A stretch of 64,000 nucleotides of DNA. Source: Nitrosarchaeum sp. GTDB lineage: Archaea; Thermoproteota; Nitrososphaeria; Nitrososphaerales; Nitrosopumilaceae. Position numbers and translations under genes: made by a program. The notes beneath the pieces are model-generated. The model did not search any database, had not been told where the DNA came from, and saw only the letters and a program-made list of their open reading frames with translations. How positions within the stretch are numbered: the stretch's first letter is position 1; each line of letters opens with the position of its first letter. Location: assembly GCA_021414365.1 (NCBI GenBank), contig JAIOOR010000024.1:1-64000 (forward strand). Reading direction: 5' to 3'. Positions 43,323 through 52,924 of the stretch are shown in pieces.

Positions 43323-44240
43323 CTATTTGATTGAGCCGCTACCAAGAATTCGGATGGTGGTGGATTCCGGTTTTAGAATCACTGCAATATCACCGGAATT
43401 GCAGGCGATTGGTTTTTCAAATGCTAGCTTCAAAGGAGTAATGGAAGAAAATTTTGCTGCTTTGATTTGTAAACCGATGCTTACTAAACATCCTTGATTT
43501 TGTGCAATATCAGTTTTATAAAATGGGCTCTTTTTAAAATCAAGTTCAATTTCAGACTTTACATCAACTGTACCTGCTTGCGCAATCACATCACCTCTCC
43601 CAACTTCATCGGGTTTAGCACCCTTTACTGCCAAACCTACTCTTGCGGGACAAACAGATTCATCAACAGGATCATCGTGCATCTGAATTGATTTTATCAT
43701 CACATCAATTCCTGCCGGATATAGCTTGAGATTGTCATACTGTTTAATTTTTCCAGATGTCACCTTTCCAAGAATTACGGTTCCAACACCTTTAACATCA
43801 AAGCAGTGATCAACTACAAGCTTGGGAGGATCATTATTTGAGATGGGTTGAATCTTGTCCATCTCTTCTTTGAGTTTGTCCGGTTCTACTTTGAGATATT
43901 TTTCAACTACCGTACCCTTTATCATGGAATCTAATTTTGATTCATCTACATCAAAAGTATGAGAGAGTATTCCTTTCTCTTTTTTTAGAGTATCAAGTGC
44001 AATGATTTGCTCGCCAGTGAATTTATCGAGCTTATCAACATGAAATATCACATATTCTGCAAGATTAATTGCTTGTAAGAGCGGTTGAATTTTATCTGGA
44101 AATCCACTAGGAGTAACCCAAGTTTTGATCACGTCTGATTCTTTTCTATCATAAAGTGAAAGATCAGTAGCAGTTCCTTTTTTTCCAAATTCTGTTGCAA
44201 TGTCTTGCTTTCCCAAGACTACAAAATTGATGGACTTCAT
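43323..44240 (-). CDS. EF-1A/SelB-like protein with degenerate GTPase domain
   Basis: 305 aa. The C-terminal ~200 residues read as EF-Tu domains 2 and 3 (VVDHCFDVKGVGTVILGKVT, SIQMHDDPVDESVCPARVGL, GDVIAQAGTVDV). The N-terminal domain resembles a translational GTPase but has VVLGKQDIATEFGKKGTATD where the P-loop GHVDHGKST should be, and lacks the DxxG and NKxD boxes. It therefore probably does not hydrolyse GTP. It may bind tRNA or the ribosome. Related 'EF-Tu domain 2' proteins occur in other archaea. Start ATG, monocistronic. Confidence 0.82.
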   Translation of the reverse strand: MKSINFVVLGKQDIATEFGKKGTATDLSLYDRKESDVIKTWVTPSGFPDKIQPLLQAINLAEYVIFHVDKLDKFTGEQIIALDTLKKEKGILSHTFDVDESKLDSMIKGTVVEKYLKVEPDKLKEEMDKIQPISNNDPPKLVVDHCFDVKGVGTVILGKVTSGKIKQYDNLKLYPAGIDVMIKSIQMHDDPVDESVCPARVGLAVKGAKPDEVGRGDVIAQAGTVDVKSEIELDFKKSPFYKTDIAQNQGCLVSIGLQIKAAKFSSITPLKLAFEKPIACNSGDIAVILKPESTTIRILGSGSIK

Positions 44241-44304
44241 AATTAATGAGAAAATTTTGACTTTATTTTAAGCCTGTTTTTAGTCATTAAGTTTAGAAAA
44301 ACTA

Positions 44305-44964
44305 TCATTTAGTTTTGGTATGAGATGCAATACTTTCCTCATTTGGACGATGTTTGCCAGTTACAATATAGTTTATTGCATCACTCATAAACACAGCATG
44401 ATCACCAATTCTTTCCAGATATCGTAACAATAATGCTTCAGCTAGGGCACATCTGGTATTGGTAGACTGAATTAGTTTTGGAAGTCTTTCACGATATATT
44501 CTATCGATAAAGTCTTCATCTTCCTGAATTACAATTGCTTTTCTAATATCCAATTCCGCAAAAGATAAAACTGCCTCTTTTATCATATGTTTTACTTTTT
44601 TTGATGATTCAACAAGTGATGCACTGGTACATTCAGATACATCACCAAACAAATCTCGAACTAGAGTAATATCATAAGCATATCGGCTAAATCTAGAAAA
44701 CGCATATGAGATTTCTGTTGAAGAGCGGATTAATCTAAAGTCATCAGCGACGGGCTGATATTTTAGCAACATATCAAATGTAAGATCCTCCACTTCAAAA
44801 TATTTTGCACGGATAGAATTAGATAATTCCAGAACTCGTTCTTTGGTATTTTTGTCTGTCAAATATGAATCAATTGCCAAAGATATTGATTCAATTACCA
44901 TATCACCCATTTGTGACATGATGTAAGATAACTTGTGCAGAGATGGATCTATTAAACGAGTCAT
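44305..44964 (-). CDS. phoU: phosphate uptake regulator PhoU
   Basis: 219 aa, helical, with two three-helix PhoU units (MSQMGDMVIESISLAIDSYL; EDFIDRIYRERLPKLIQSTN) and the conserved LLRYLERIGDHAVFMSDAI metal/acidic patch. PhoU tunes Pst transport and phosphate signalling. It begins immediately after the pstB stop, closing the operon pstC-pstA-pstB-phoU. No two-component kinase is nearby; the AbrB-PhoU protein at 47812 may take the regulator role. Confidence 0.93.
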   Translation of the reverse strand: MTRLIDPSLHKLSYIMSQMGDMVIESISLAIDSYLTDKNTKERVLELSNSIRAKYFEVEDLTFDMLLKYQPVADDFRLIRSSTEISYAFSRFSRYAYDITLVRDLFGDVSECTSASLVESSKKVKHMIKEAVLSFAELDIRKAIVIQEDEDFIDRIYRERLPKLIQSTNTRCALAEALLLRYLERIGDHAVFMSDAINYIVTGKHRPNEESIASHTKTK

Positions 44965-45807
44965 TTAACCAAAGTGACCTTGCACATATTTTGCGGTAAG
45001 ATCTTCTTTTGGATCAGTAAACAATTTCTTTGTTTCTCCAAATTCTATTAGATCACCAATGTACATAAATCCAGTATAATCAGATACACGAATTGCCTGT
45101 TGCATGTTATGTGTGACAATGATTATTGTGTAATCTTTTTTTAATTCAGTAATTGTTTCTTCAATTTTTTGAGTTGCAATTGGATCAAGTGCAGATGCAG
45201 GCTCATCCATAAGCAACACCTCTGGCTGAATTGCAAGAGCTCTTGCAATACACAGACGCTGTTGTTGACCACCAGATAATTCCACCGCAGATTTTTTTAG
45301 ATCGTTTTTTACTTCATCCCAAAGATATGCCATCTTTAAAGAATCTTCTACAATTTCATCAAGAATTCTTTTGTCTTTTACTCCATTTAACCTAAGACCG
45401 GAAGTTACATTATCATATACAGACATCGTAGGGAATGGATTTGGTTTTTGGAAAACCATTCCAACTTTTCGTCGATGGTAAATTGGATCAATGTCTTTTG
45501 AATAAAGATCAATATTGTCAAGCATGACTTTACCTGTAACTTTAGCATTCTTTGTCATATCATGCATTCTATTTAGACATCTAAGAAAAGTAGTTTTTCC
45601 ACAACCAGATGGACCAATTAAAGCAGTAACAGAATTTTCTTTAAATTTCATTGTAACATTTTTTACGGCATCTATTCCACCATAAGATACAGTAACATTT
45701 TCTGCAATCATTTTGTATTTACTAACATCAACGGATGATTCATGTTCAGGAGTTGCAGTTGGATTTGATTCCATACCGACAGGAATAGGACTAGTCAAGG
45801 CTGTCAT
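44965..45807 (-). CDS. pstB: phosphate ABC transporter ATP-binding protein PstB
   Basis: 280 aa. Walker [22 protein letters not shown]-loop [18 protein letters not shown], signature [16 protein letters not shown], Walker [14 protein letters not shown] and switch His in VTHNM; the NPFP block is specific for PstB. The first ~35 residues are a non-conserved extension. It powers the PstCA channel. Its ATG overlaps the stop of pstA by 4 nt. Confidence 0.97.
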   Translation of the reverse strand: MTALTSPIPVGMESNPTATPEHESSVDVSKYKMIAENVTVSYGGIDAVKNVTMKFKENSVTALIGPSGCGKTTFLRCLNRMHDMTKNAKVTGKVMLDNIDLYSKDIDPIYHRRKVGMVFQKPNPFPTMSVYDNVTSGLRLNGVKDKRILDEIVEDSLKMAYLWDEVKNDLKKSAVELSGGQQQRLCIARALAIQPEVLLMDEPASALDPIATQKIEETITELKKDYTIIIVTHNMQQAIRVSDYTGFMYIGDLIEFGETKKLFTDPKEDLTAKYVQGHFG

Positions 45808-46727
45808 CTTCTATTTCCCCTATTCTTAATTAATGTGGTTAACATGTTATCGCCCTTATTCATGTAATGATATTTTACAGCCAAATTAATTCCCAATATA
45901 ATTATAATTAGAACCAATGCAGCTCCCCATCCCTGACCTTGAGCATTGTCATAAGGCAACAAAGAAAGTCGCCAAATTCTCAGAGGTAATGCATCCATCG
46001 GAGTATCAAAGCCATGAAAGAATTGACTACTTCCAAGAACAGTCATGATCAAAGGAGCAGTCTCGCCTCCTATTCTAGATACAGAAAGCAATATACCAGT
46101 AATCATACCACTTTTTGCAGCAGAAATTACAATTCTAAATGTAATGACCCATTTTTTTAATCCTAATGCAGTACCTGCCTCTCGGTATGTATGCGGAACC
46201 ATCTTCAATGACTCTTCAGTAGTTCTTGCAACGATTGGAAACATAATCAATGATAATGCAAATGCGCCAGCCCAAACGGAAAAACTGCCAATTACCAATA
46301 CAATTACCAAAAATGCAAATATTCCAATAACAATTGATGGAAATTCCATAAAGACATCAGTAAAGAATCGAACGCTTTTTGCAAATTTACCAACTTCATA
46401 TTCCGACAGGTAAATTCCAGACATCACGCCGATTGGAATTCCAATTAAACTGGATAATCCAATGATTATCAAAGTTCCTTGAATTGCAGGACCTATTCCG
46501 CCTCCACTAGAACCAGCAGCCCCAGGAATCTGAGTTAAAAATTCAATACTTAGTGCAGCCAATCCATTTTTGAATACTTCAATCAAAATACTACCTAGTG
46601 GAATAATTGCGATTATGACGCATGAAAAAACAACAATCTTTACAGCTTTGTCTACAAGTAATCGATTTTTAACATTTTGTTTGAATAATGATCTATACTC
46701 TTGTCTTCTTTGTTGAATAGGATTCAA
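45804..46727 (-). CDS. pstA: phosphate ABC transporter permease PstA
   Basis: 307 aa with six membrane helices. PstA-type blocks: [31 protein letters not shown], the EAA loop [20 protein letters not shown] and [20 protein letters not shown]. It forms the phosphate channel with PstC; the genes overlap by 4 nt. The C-terminus is basic ([10 protein letters not shown]). Confidence 0.95.
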   Translation of the reverse strand: MNPIQQRRQEYRSLFKQNVKNRLLVDKAVKIVVFSCVIIAIIPLGSILIEVFKNGLAALSIEFLTQIPGAAGSSGGGIGPAIQGTLIIIGLSSLIGIPIGVMSGIYLSEYEVGKFAKSVRFFTDVFMEFPSIVIGIFAFLVIVLVIGSFSVWAGAFALSLIMFPIVARTTEESLKMVPHTYREAGTALGLKKWVITFRIVISAAKSGMITGILLSVSRIGGETAPLIMTVLGSSQFFHGFDTPMDALPLRIWRLSLLPYDNAQGQGWGAALVLIIIILGINLAVKYHYMNKGDNMLTTLIKNRGNRR

Positions 46728-47695
46728 TTATTTATTGCCCCCTCTTTAATTTTGAGCATTTTTGTTACAAGTACATGTGCAATCACATTAATTACTACAG
46801 CAATAAGAAGCAGAATTAATGCAATGCCAATCAGAGCAGGCATGTGGAGTGATGCAGGGGAAGCCTCAACGAATTCATTTGCAATAATACTTGACATGGT
46901 CTGACTTGGTGCAAATAATGAAGAAGGAATTGCGCCAATACCTGTTGCATTTCCAATCAACATTGTAACTGCCATTGTTTCACCAACTGCTCTTCCAAGA
47001 CCTAAGATAGAAGCGCCGATTAGACCAGTTTTCGAGTAAGGAAAAACAGCTAGCTTGAACATCTCCCATTTGGTTGCACCAAGCATGTAAGCTGCTTCTC
47101 TTTGTTGTTGTGGAACAGCTTTCATTATTTCTCTAGAAACTGCAGAAACAGTAGGAATGATCATTATTGCCAGAACTACACTTGCAGTAATAATGTCCAA
47201 ACCAAACGGATTTCCTGAAAATAACCAAACATTGTCTCCAAACATATTATGCAGAGGGGTTTCAATCCAATCCTTGAAATAAATTCTAAAAACCAGTAAT
47301 CCCCACAAACCATAAATAATACTTGGAATTGCGGCCAAGAGTTCTACTAAAAATCCTAGAGGTCCACCAATTTTTGGAGGAGCGTCTGAGATAAACATCG
47401 CAATTGCTATACTCAAAGGAACGCCAATTGCCATAGCTATAGCAGAGGTAGCCAAAGTTCCCAAAATATAAGGTAAAGCACCAAAGGACTCCCTACCTTC
47501 AACTGCATTCCAATCAGTTTTTGTGATAAATGATAATCCTTCTTCTTCCCAAATAGGAGCAGATTGTGTAATTAATTGAAATGCCATTAAAGCAACAACC
47601 ACCAAAACATATGATCCGGCAAGAGTTGCACCTATTTTGAATGCCTTATCTGAAAGTATTCGCCTTTTTTTTATTGCCAGATTTGCATTAGCCAT
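46724..47695 (-). CDS. pstC: phosphate ABC transporter permease PstC
   Basis: 323 aa, six membrane helices. PstC-type blocks: REAAYMLGATKWEMFKLAVF (EAA loop), GLGRAVGETMAVTMLIGN and the external segment WNAVEGRESFGALPYILGTL. First gene of the pst operon as transcribed. The 116 nt divergent region toward the AbrB-PhoU gene should hold both promoters and perhaps the phosphate-responsive operator. Confidence 0.95.
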   Translation of the reverse strand: MANANLAIKKRRILSDKAFKIGATLAGSYVLVVVALMAFQLITQSAPIWEEEGLSFITKTDWNAVEGRESFGALPYILGTLATSAIAMAIGVPLSIAIAMFISDAPPKIGGPLGFLVELLAAIPSIIYGLWGLLVFRIYFKDWIETPLHNMFGDNVWLFSGNPFGLDIITASVVLAIMIIPTVSAVSREIMKAVPQQQREAAYMLGATKWEMFKLAVFPYSKTGLIGASILGLGRAVGETMAVTMLIGNATGIGAIPSSLFAPSQTMSSIIANEFVEASPASLHMPALIGIALILLLIAVVINVIAHVLVTKMLKIKEGAINN

Positions 47696-47758
47696 AAAAA
47701 GATAATGCAGGTATAGGATATCTAAGATCCCACCATACTTTATGAGGTGATCATATTT

Positions 47759-47766
47759 CTATATAG
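47759..47766. promoter_or_regulatory. CTATATAG palindrome between pstC and the AbrB-PhoU gene
   Basis: An 8 nt palindrome inside TCTATATAG, located 64 nt upstream of pstC and 46 nt upstream of the AbrB-PhoU start. The same 9-mer occurs upstream of pstS (50258-50265). It could be a TATA element or part of a shared phosphate operator; two copies are too few to decide. Confidence 0.3.
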
Positions 47767-47811
47767 ATCGTCAGCTAAATTGTAATTAAGAAATTTTGAA
47801 TACTAAGATCA

Positions 47812-48855
47812 ATGGAGATCATAGAAAACACAAAGCAAACAAGAAAAATTCAGCTAAGTGGTGGATCTACGTACATTATATCATTACCAAAAGAATGGGT
47901 TGAAGAATTAAAAATTAAAGTTGGAGAAAACGTAACTATTGTAAAAAATTCAAATCATTCACTAACACTATTTCCAAGAGAACAGGATAAGTATAGAAAA
48001 GAAACGATTGCGATAATATGTCCAAATCAAAAAGAATCAGGAGGTTCAATTAAGCGAAAAATCATAGCAGCATATCTTGCAGGATACAAAACAATTCAGA
48101 TAAAAACAAAAGGAATGAAAATTAATTCAGAACACTCCAAAAGTGTTAGAGAGTTGGTTCGCTCATCAATGATTGGAACAGAAATTGTAGAATCAAGCTC
48201 CGAGGCAATGACCATTCAAATTTTAACTAGATTACCAGAGTTATCATTTGAGACTGCACTAAAAAGGATGTTTTTAATGGCAACAAACATGGTAAAAGAG
48301 GCAATTGAAGCTTTAGAAGAAGTGGATTTGTCTCATGCAAGTGAAATTGTCAATATGGATGACGAAGTAGACAGATTCGGACTTTACATGAGAAGAAATC
48401 TAGTTTTGGCAATTGGAAACGAAAACATACTTCAAGATATGGGATTAAAAAAACCTGCAGATTGTATTGAATATAGAACCATAGTAAGTAAAATAGAAAG
48501 AATAGGAGATCATGCAAGATTAATTGCAAAGAGAATTAAATTCATTGAAGAAAAAATAGACCCAAAAACAATAATAAAAATTAAAAAATTATCTGAAAAG
48601 TCACTTGAAGTATTTGAAGAGTCAATTACAGCTGTACAAAATCATGATTTTCAAACAGGTGAAAACGTTGCAGAAAAGGTAAGCAAAATAATTGAAGAGG
48701 AAAAAGACATCATGTCAAAGATTAAAGACAATGAAAAAAATGCCACCGTAATAAGATTTGTTTTAGAAGACTTGAGAAGAATTGCAGAATATTCAAGCGA
48801 TATTGCAGAAGTTGCCATAGATGAAAATATTCATAATATCGTCATTGAAGAGTAA
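47812..48855 (+). CDS. AbrB-PhoU phosphate regulator
   Basis: 347 aa. An N-terminal AbrB/SpoVT swapped-hairpin DNA-binding domain (KIQLSGGSTYIISLPKEWVE, then LKIKVGENVTIVKN; residues 10-45) is fused to a PhoU-like helical region (LFLMATNMVKEAIEALEEVD-type block and YRTIVSKIERIGDHARLIA). This fusion is common in archaea with Pst systems and probably represses pst genes when phosphate is plentiful. It is divergent from pstC and convergent with pstS, so it sits between its likely targets. Confidence 0.9.
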   Translation: MEIIENTKQTRKIQLSGGSTYIISLPKEWVEELKIKVGENVTIVKNSNHSLTLFPREQDKYRKETIAIICPNQKESGGSIKRKIIAAYLAGYKTIQIKTKGMKINSEHSKSVRELVRSSMIGTEIVESSSEAMTIQILTRLPELSFETALKRMFLMATNMVKEAIEALEEVDLSHASEIVNMDDEVDRFGLYMRRNLVLAIGNENILQDMGLKKPADCIEYRTIVSKIERIGDHARLIAKRIKFIEEKIDPKTIIKIKKLSEKSLEVFEESITAVQNHDFQTGENVAEKVSKIIEEEKDIMSKIKDNEKNATVIRFVLEDLRRIAEYSSDIAEVAIDENIHNIVIEE

Positions 48856-48903
48856 AATACAAATAAAATATTTTAATTAAAAAAATAAAAAAGAAAAAAA
48901 GGA
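48856..48903. terminator. A/T-run bidirectional terminator between convergent genes
   Basis: The 48 nt between the AbrB-PhoU stop and the pstS stop is almost only A and T, with long A runs on the plus strand near the pstS side (a U tract for pstS). Archaeal RNA polymerase stops at such tracts without a hairpin. Confidence 0.4.
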
Positions 48904-50184
48904 CTAGATTTTAAGAATGCCTTGTTGAACTAAGTATTGTAGACCTTTTATGTAGTCGTCATCTGAGATACTGCCTTCTGCCCACCATTTTGCATTGTTT
49001 CTAATCCAGTCAGGAATTTTAGAACCTGATGTTGGACTTGAACTTGTTGCTGGTGAACTCATTGAATCTGCAGAATCACCAGTCCAAATTACTTGACCAT
49101 TGTATTTTACCATCTGTAAACCTTTTTGGTCTAAAGAAACAACTTGACTAGGAATTGGTGCATACAATAAACCACTTGAAGATTCTTGGCCTTTAGTGAC
49201 CATCCAATTAATCATGTGAATTACGGCTTTCGCTTCTTCCATGTTCTTTGTTACTTTTCCTAGATCATTGTATACAAGTAGATATGAGAAACTTGCAATT
49301 GGGTATGATTTAGGACCAGGTGCATTTACAATAGATACCTTAGACCAATCACCATCTGCGGCTGGAAGTTTATCTACAATTCCTGCGGCAGCTTGACTAG
49401 CACCTTCAATAGATGGTTCAAGAAAAGCGGTTTTGTCAGCGTTTTGAACAGACGTATAACTCATTTTTGTTTGAAATGCATATGCTAGTTCAACATAACC
49501 TACAGAATATTTAGTAGATTTTACGATTGCTGCAACACCTTCGTTTCCTTTACCGGCTAACCCTATTGGCCATGGTACGGATTTTCCAAATCCGATTTTT
49601 TTACCCCAACCATTTGGGTCAGCTTTTGAAAGATAGTCAGTGAAGACAAATGTGGTTCCAGAACCATCTGAACGATGTACAACATTGATTCCTTTATCAG
49701 GAAGATTTACCCCAGGATTAATATTTTTAATCGCTGGATCTTGCCAATTTGTGATTCTTCCCTGATAAATATCAGAGATTATCTGTCCAGTTAATTTCAG
49801 TCCACCTGCTGGGACTTCTGGAATGTTGTATACTATTGTAACAGCCCCAATAGTTTCAGGGATGTGTAGAGTTCCTGGAGCTAATCCAGCTTCAGATGTA
49901 GTCATTGGTGCATCAGAGGCTGCAAAGTTGACAGTTTTTTCAATGTGCTGTTTAATTCCACCACCACTTCCAATTGATTGATAGTTTAGATTTACATTTG
50001 GATAAGCTGCATTGTAGTCAACTCTCCATAAATCAATCAGAGGGAATGGGAATGTTGCACCAGCTCCATTGAGGTTGATTGTCCCTTTTGGTGTATCTGG
50101 CATAGATGCGGCATTTGCGTTAAGTGGTGCTATGACGGCAACTATAGTTGCGATCATAAGCAACAGTGTTATTTTTGAATTCAT
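48904..50184 (-). CDS. pstS: phosphate-binding protein PstS with C-terminal surface module
   Basis: 426 aa. A Sec signal (ITLLLMIATIVAVIAPLNAN) precedes the PBP domain: LNGAGATFPFPLIDLWRVDY, YQSIGSGGGIKQHIEKTVNF, VVHRSDGSGTTFVFTDYLSK and YSVGYVELAYAFQTK. There is no lipobox. After a Ser/Thr-rich linker the protein ends with the ~37-residue module IPDWIRNNAKWWAEGSISDD then DYIKGLQYLVQQGILKI, nearly identical in pattern to that of the secreted protein at 33924-34610. The module may retain PstS at the cell surface. Transcribed separately from pstCAB. Confidence 0.95.
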   Translation of the reverse strand: MNSKITLLLMIATIVAVIAPLNANAASMPDTPKGTINLNGAGATFPFPLIDLWRVDYNAAYPNVNLNYQSIGSGGGIKQHIEKTVNFAASDAPMTTSEAGLAPGTLHIPETIGAVTIVYNIPEVPAGGLKLTGQIISDIYQGRITNWQDPAIKNINPGVNLPDKGINVVHRSDGSGTTFVFTDYLSKADPNGWGKKIGFGKSVPWPIGLAGKGNEGVAAIVKSTKYSVGYVELAYAFQTKMSYTSVQNADKTAFLEPSIEGASQAAAGIVDKLPAADGDWSKVSIVNAPGPKSYPIASFSYLLVYNDLGKVTKNMEEAKAVIHMINWMVTKGQESSSGLLYAPIPSQVVSLDQKGLQMVKYNGQVIWTGDSADSMSSPATSSSPTSGSKIPDWIRNNAKWWAEGSISDDDYIKGLQYLVQQGILKI

Positions 50185-50480
50185 TAAAAAAATGTACTCT
50201 CCAGTTTATTTAGCAATATCAATCATAGATTACGAAAGATCAATACAGATCTATTAACTATATAGACATAAAATTAATTATAAGATCTTAGGTGTATCAA
50301 CACGGATATTCAGATAATTCTGCATATTCATCTAATTTTTCATCTATGATGTGTAAGTGATAAAGAGGGGATTTACTAATGGACAAATTAAGACATCTCT
50401 TTGGTATTAAGGTATGAAATTAATCATGAATATAAAAGAATAATAAATGAATCACATTATATAAATTGCAAAATTTGAGG
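50185..50480. other. intergenic region upstream of pstS
   Basis: 296 nt, very AT-rich. It should hold the pstS promoter (a CTAAATAAAC element lies about 25 nt upstream of the ATG on the minus strand). I see no RNA gene or convincing ORF; a 12-codon frame at about 50381 with a GAGGGG upstream is too short to support. Confidence 0.4.
50258..50265. promoter_or_regulatory. CTATATAG palindrome upstream of pstS
   Basis: Second copy of the TCTATATAG element (minus orientation), about 74-81 nt upstream of the pstS ATG. The distance is too long for a TATA box of a leaderless gene, which leaves an operator as one option. Confidence 0.3.
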
Positions 50481-51236
50481 CTAAGGAAACGAATTCAGTA
50501 CAGCAGCATAACTTGCAAAACGGTGATTTTTTGGATTTACTAATTTTTGATGGTATTTTTTGATCGTTCTACCAGTGGCACCATTTAGTCCAAGTGGTCC
50601 ATGGACAAATTTCTCTTTATTTGCCCAATTCAAAACCTCATCAGTTGGACTGTAATAGTTTACAATTTTACTTTTAATTATTTTATCAAAGAGTTTCTCA
50701 TATTTTTTTGATGATGGAATATCACTGGTAATTGATGCACCAAAAAGATGCACGCTTTCAATAATTCCATTATTTTGACTTTTTTTTGCCAAGTATTCTA
50801 CAGTACTTAGAATTACTTGAGAACCTAAAGAGTGTCCCATGAGACGAATTTTTGTTGTAGGACTTAGAGATTTAAAATATTCAATGAACATGGAGAGATT
50901 ACGACCGTTTTTCTTTGCAATAATTTGACCTGCTGAAAGTGCACGTTTTACATATTTTTGTAAATGTGCTCCAGTAGTGTTTGAATCATAACTAAACCCA
51001 ACAACAGGAAAACTATAACCTAAATGTGACAATCTGTTTTTTGCCAGAACTGTCTTTGCTATTGCACCAGCATTATTATTTCTTAGTCCATGAATCATTA
51101 TAACAAGTTCTTTGGAGCCAACAAGTTTTTCAAAATCTTTTTTAGGGTATAAAAAATATGAATTATTTTTAATGGTCTTACCATATGTAAGATCATAGTA
51201 TCCTCTAGTGGATATTCTTGGAATGATTTTAGTCAT
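50481..51236 (-). CDS. alpha/beta hydrolase (lipase/esterase-like, DUF900-type)
   Basis: 251 aa. The nucleophile elbow is GHSLGSQ (about residues 134-140), preceded by the oxyanion-side block LVIMIHGLRNNNAGAI and followed by an acid candidate (YYSPTDEVLNW) and a late His (NPKNHRF). There is no signal peptide. It overlaps the metG stop-start by 4 nt, so it is made from the MetRS transcript. The substrate is unknown, probably an ester or thioester. Confidence 0.85.
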   Translation of the reverse strand: MTKIIPRISTRGYYDLTYGKTIKNNSYFLYPKKDFEKLVGSKELVIMIHGLRNNNAGAIAKTVLAKNRLSHLGYSFPVVGFSYDSNTTGAHLQKYVKRALSAGQIIAKKNGRNLSMFIEYFKSLSPTTKIRLMGHSLGSQVILSTVEYLAKKSQNNGIIESVHLFGASITSDIPSSKKYEKLFDKIIKSKIVNYYSPTDEVLNWANKEKFVHGPLGLNGATGRTIKKYHQKLVNPKNHRFASYAAVLNSFP

Positions 51237-52888
51237 TGTGACGGACCGAGTAGTTTTTTGTATTTAGCAATATCTGTCTCTTCAACTTTAACAAATAACG
51301 GAGTTGCATCACCTAAAACATGCCCTGGTTTTACACCAATGTCAGATATTGAATCCCATTTGTTTTCATTTACTTTACCAGAAAATCCAAGCTGTTCCCA
51401 AATTTTTTGAGATGATACAGGTAGAAATGGGAAAAGAGCGATGGCTATACTGCGTGCCGCATTTACAGATAAAAACACACAGTTTGCAGTTCCAAGTCCT
51501 TTCTTCCAGGGTTCTTTGTGTTGGAAATATTGATTGAAGTAAGATGAAAACTCCATGATTTTCTTTAGAGCCCTATCCAGATGATTTTGCTCCATTAGAA
51601 TTCCTAGTTCTTCTGCAAGGATTTTTATTTTATTTTCAGCCTCAGTGTCTTTTTCGTCATAGATTTCAGTTTCTGGAATTACTCCATCAAATGCTTTTTT
51701 TGTAAATCCCAATGCACGATTAACAAAGTTTCCAAGATTTCCAATCAATTCAGAATTAATTCTATTTGTAAATTCATCCCAATCAAAATTTAAATCATCT
51801 TGAGAGTACGGATTTATTGCAATTAGATAATATCTCAAATAATCTGCAGGATAGTATTCTAAGAATTGCTTTAGTCCAATGTACCAGTTTCTGCTTTTTG
51901 AGATTTTCTTTGATTGTAATGTGAGATGGCCTCTTGTTGGGATAAAGTCAGGCAACTTGTATTCGCGGTTTAATCCCAAACGCATTGCAGGTAAGAATAG
52001 AAAATGATGATAAACGATATCTTTGCCAATAAAATGATAGATATCTGCAGAATTCCAAAACTCTTTTCCGTTAATTCCTTTATCATTAAGAAATTTTATT
52101 GCTGTTGAAATGTATGCCAAGTGATTATCAAACCAACCATAGAATACTTTGTCTTTGGTGCCATCAATTGGGACTGGAACTCCCCAAGAAATATCACGTG
52201 TGATATCCCAATCAATTAGTCCTGATTTTATCCAGTTTTGAACATATTTTTTGACATCTTTTTGTAGATTCTCATTTTCATCTAGCCATTTGTATAACGC
52301 ATCACCAAAATTTTTTAGTTTGAAAAAGAAATGAGTTGTTTTTTCTTTGGTAGGAGTTTGTCCACATATAGAACATTTTGGATCAGATATTTCTTCAGGA
52401 ACACGTCCACAGCTTTCACAAAGATCAGAATATTGATCAGGCGCATTACAATACGGGCATACTCCTTTGACATATCTATCTGGAAGGAATTTTTTGTCAT
52501 TATTGCAGTAAAATTGAATAATTTCTTTTTCATATAGGTGTCCTGCAGAGTTGAGTTTGTTAAACACATCTTGAACAAATGCTATATTTTCAGGAGAGCT
52601 TGTTTTGTAAAAAAAATCAAAATCAATTCCAAATGCAGTAAAATCATCATAATCACGTTTATTCCAAAATGCAACATATTCTGATGGTGTCTTTCCTTCT
52701 TTTTCAGATTGGATCAAAATAGGCGTACCAAAATCATCTGATGCACAAAAATAGTATGCCTCAACGCCTTTTAGTTTTAGGAATCTTGTTGTGACATCAG
52801 CTGGCAAGTATGTGGATGCAACGTGTCCGAGATGAATTTCTCCGTTGGCATAAGGTAGAGCACTAGTAATGATTGCTTTGTTTTTCAT
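51233..52888 (-). CDS. metG: methionyl-tRNA synthetase
   Basis: 551 aa, class I aaRS. ALPYANGEIHLGHVAST contains the HIGH-type motif, KISKSRNW the KMSKS-type motif; a double zinc knuckle (CPYCNAPDQYSDLCESC and CSICG) is intact. The anticodon-binding helical domain is complete; there is no C-terminal EMAP domain. Charges tRNA-Met. It overlaps the downstream hydrolase gene by 4 nt. Confidence 0.97.
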   Translation of the reverse strand: MKNKAIITSALPYANGEIHLGHVASTYLPADVTTRFLKLKGVEAYYFCASDDFGTPILIQSEKEGKTPSEYVAFWNKRDYDDFTAFGIDFDFFYKTSSPENIAFVQDVFNKLNSAGHLYEKEIIQFYCNNDKKFLPDRYVKGVCPYCNAPDQYSDLCESCGRVPEEISDPKCSICGQTPTKEKTTHFFFKLKNFGDALYKWLDENENLQKDVKKYVQNWIKSGLIDWDITRDISWGVPVPIDGTKDKVFYGWFDNHLAYISTAIKFLNDKGINGKEFWNSADIYHFIGKDIVYHHFLFLPAMRLGLNREYKLPDFIPTRGHLTLQSKKISKSRNWYIGLKQFLEYYPADYLRYYLIAINPYSQDDLNFDWDEFTNRINSELIGNLGNFVNRALGFTKKAFDGVIPETEIYDEKDTEAENKIKILAEELGILMEQNHLDRALKKIMEFSSYFNQYFQHKEPWKKGLGTANCVFLSVNAARSIAIALFPFLPVSSQKIWEQLGFSGKVNENKWDSISDIGVKPGHVLGDATPLFVKVEETDIAKYKKLLGPSQ

Positions 52889-52924
52889 CAGTTATACTTT
52901 GGAATCCATGTGGAGTTAAGAAGT

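Noticed and set aside
50381-50419. 12-codon frame with GAGGGG upstream, before pstS
   Set aside because: Too short to support as a gene and with no coupling to a neighbour.
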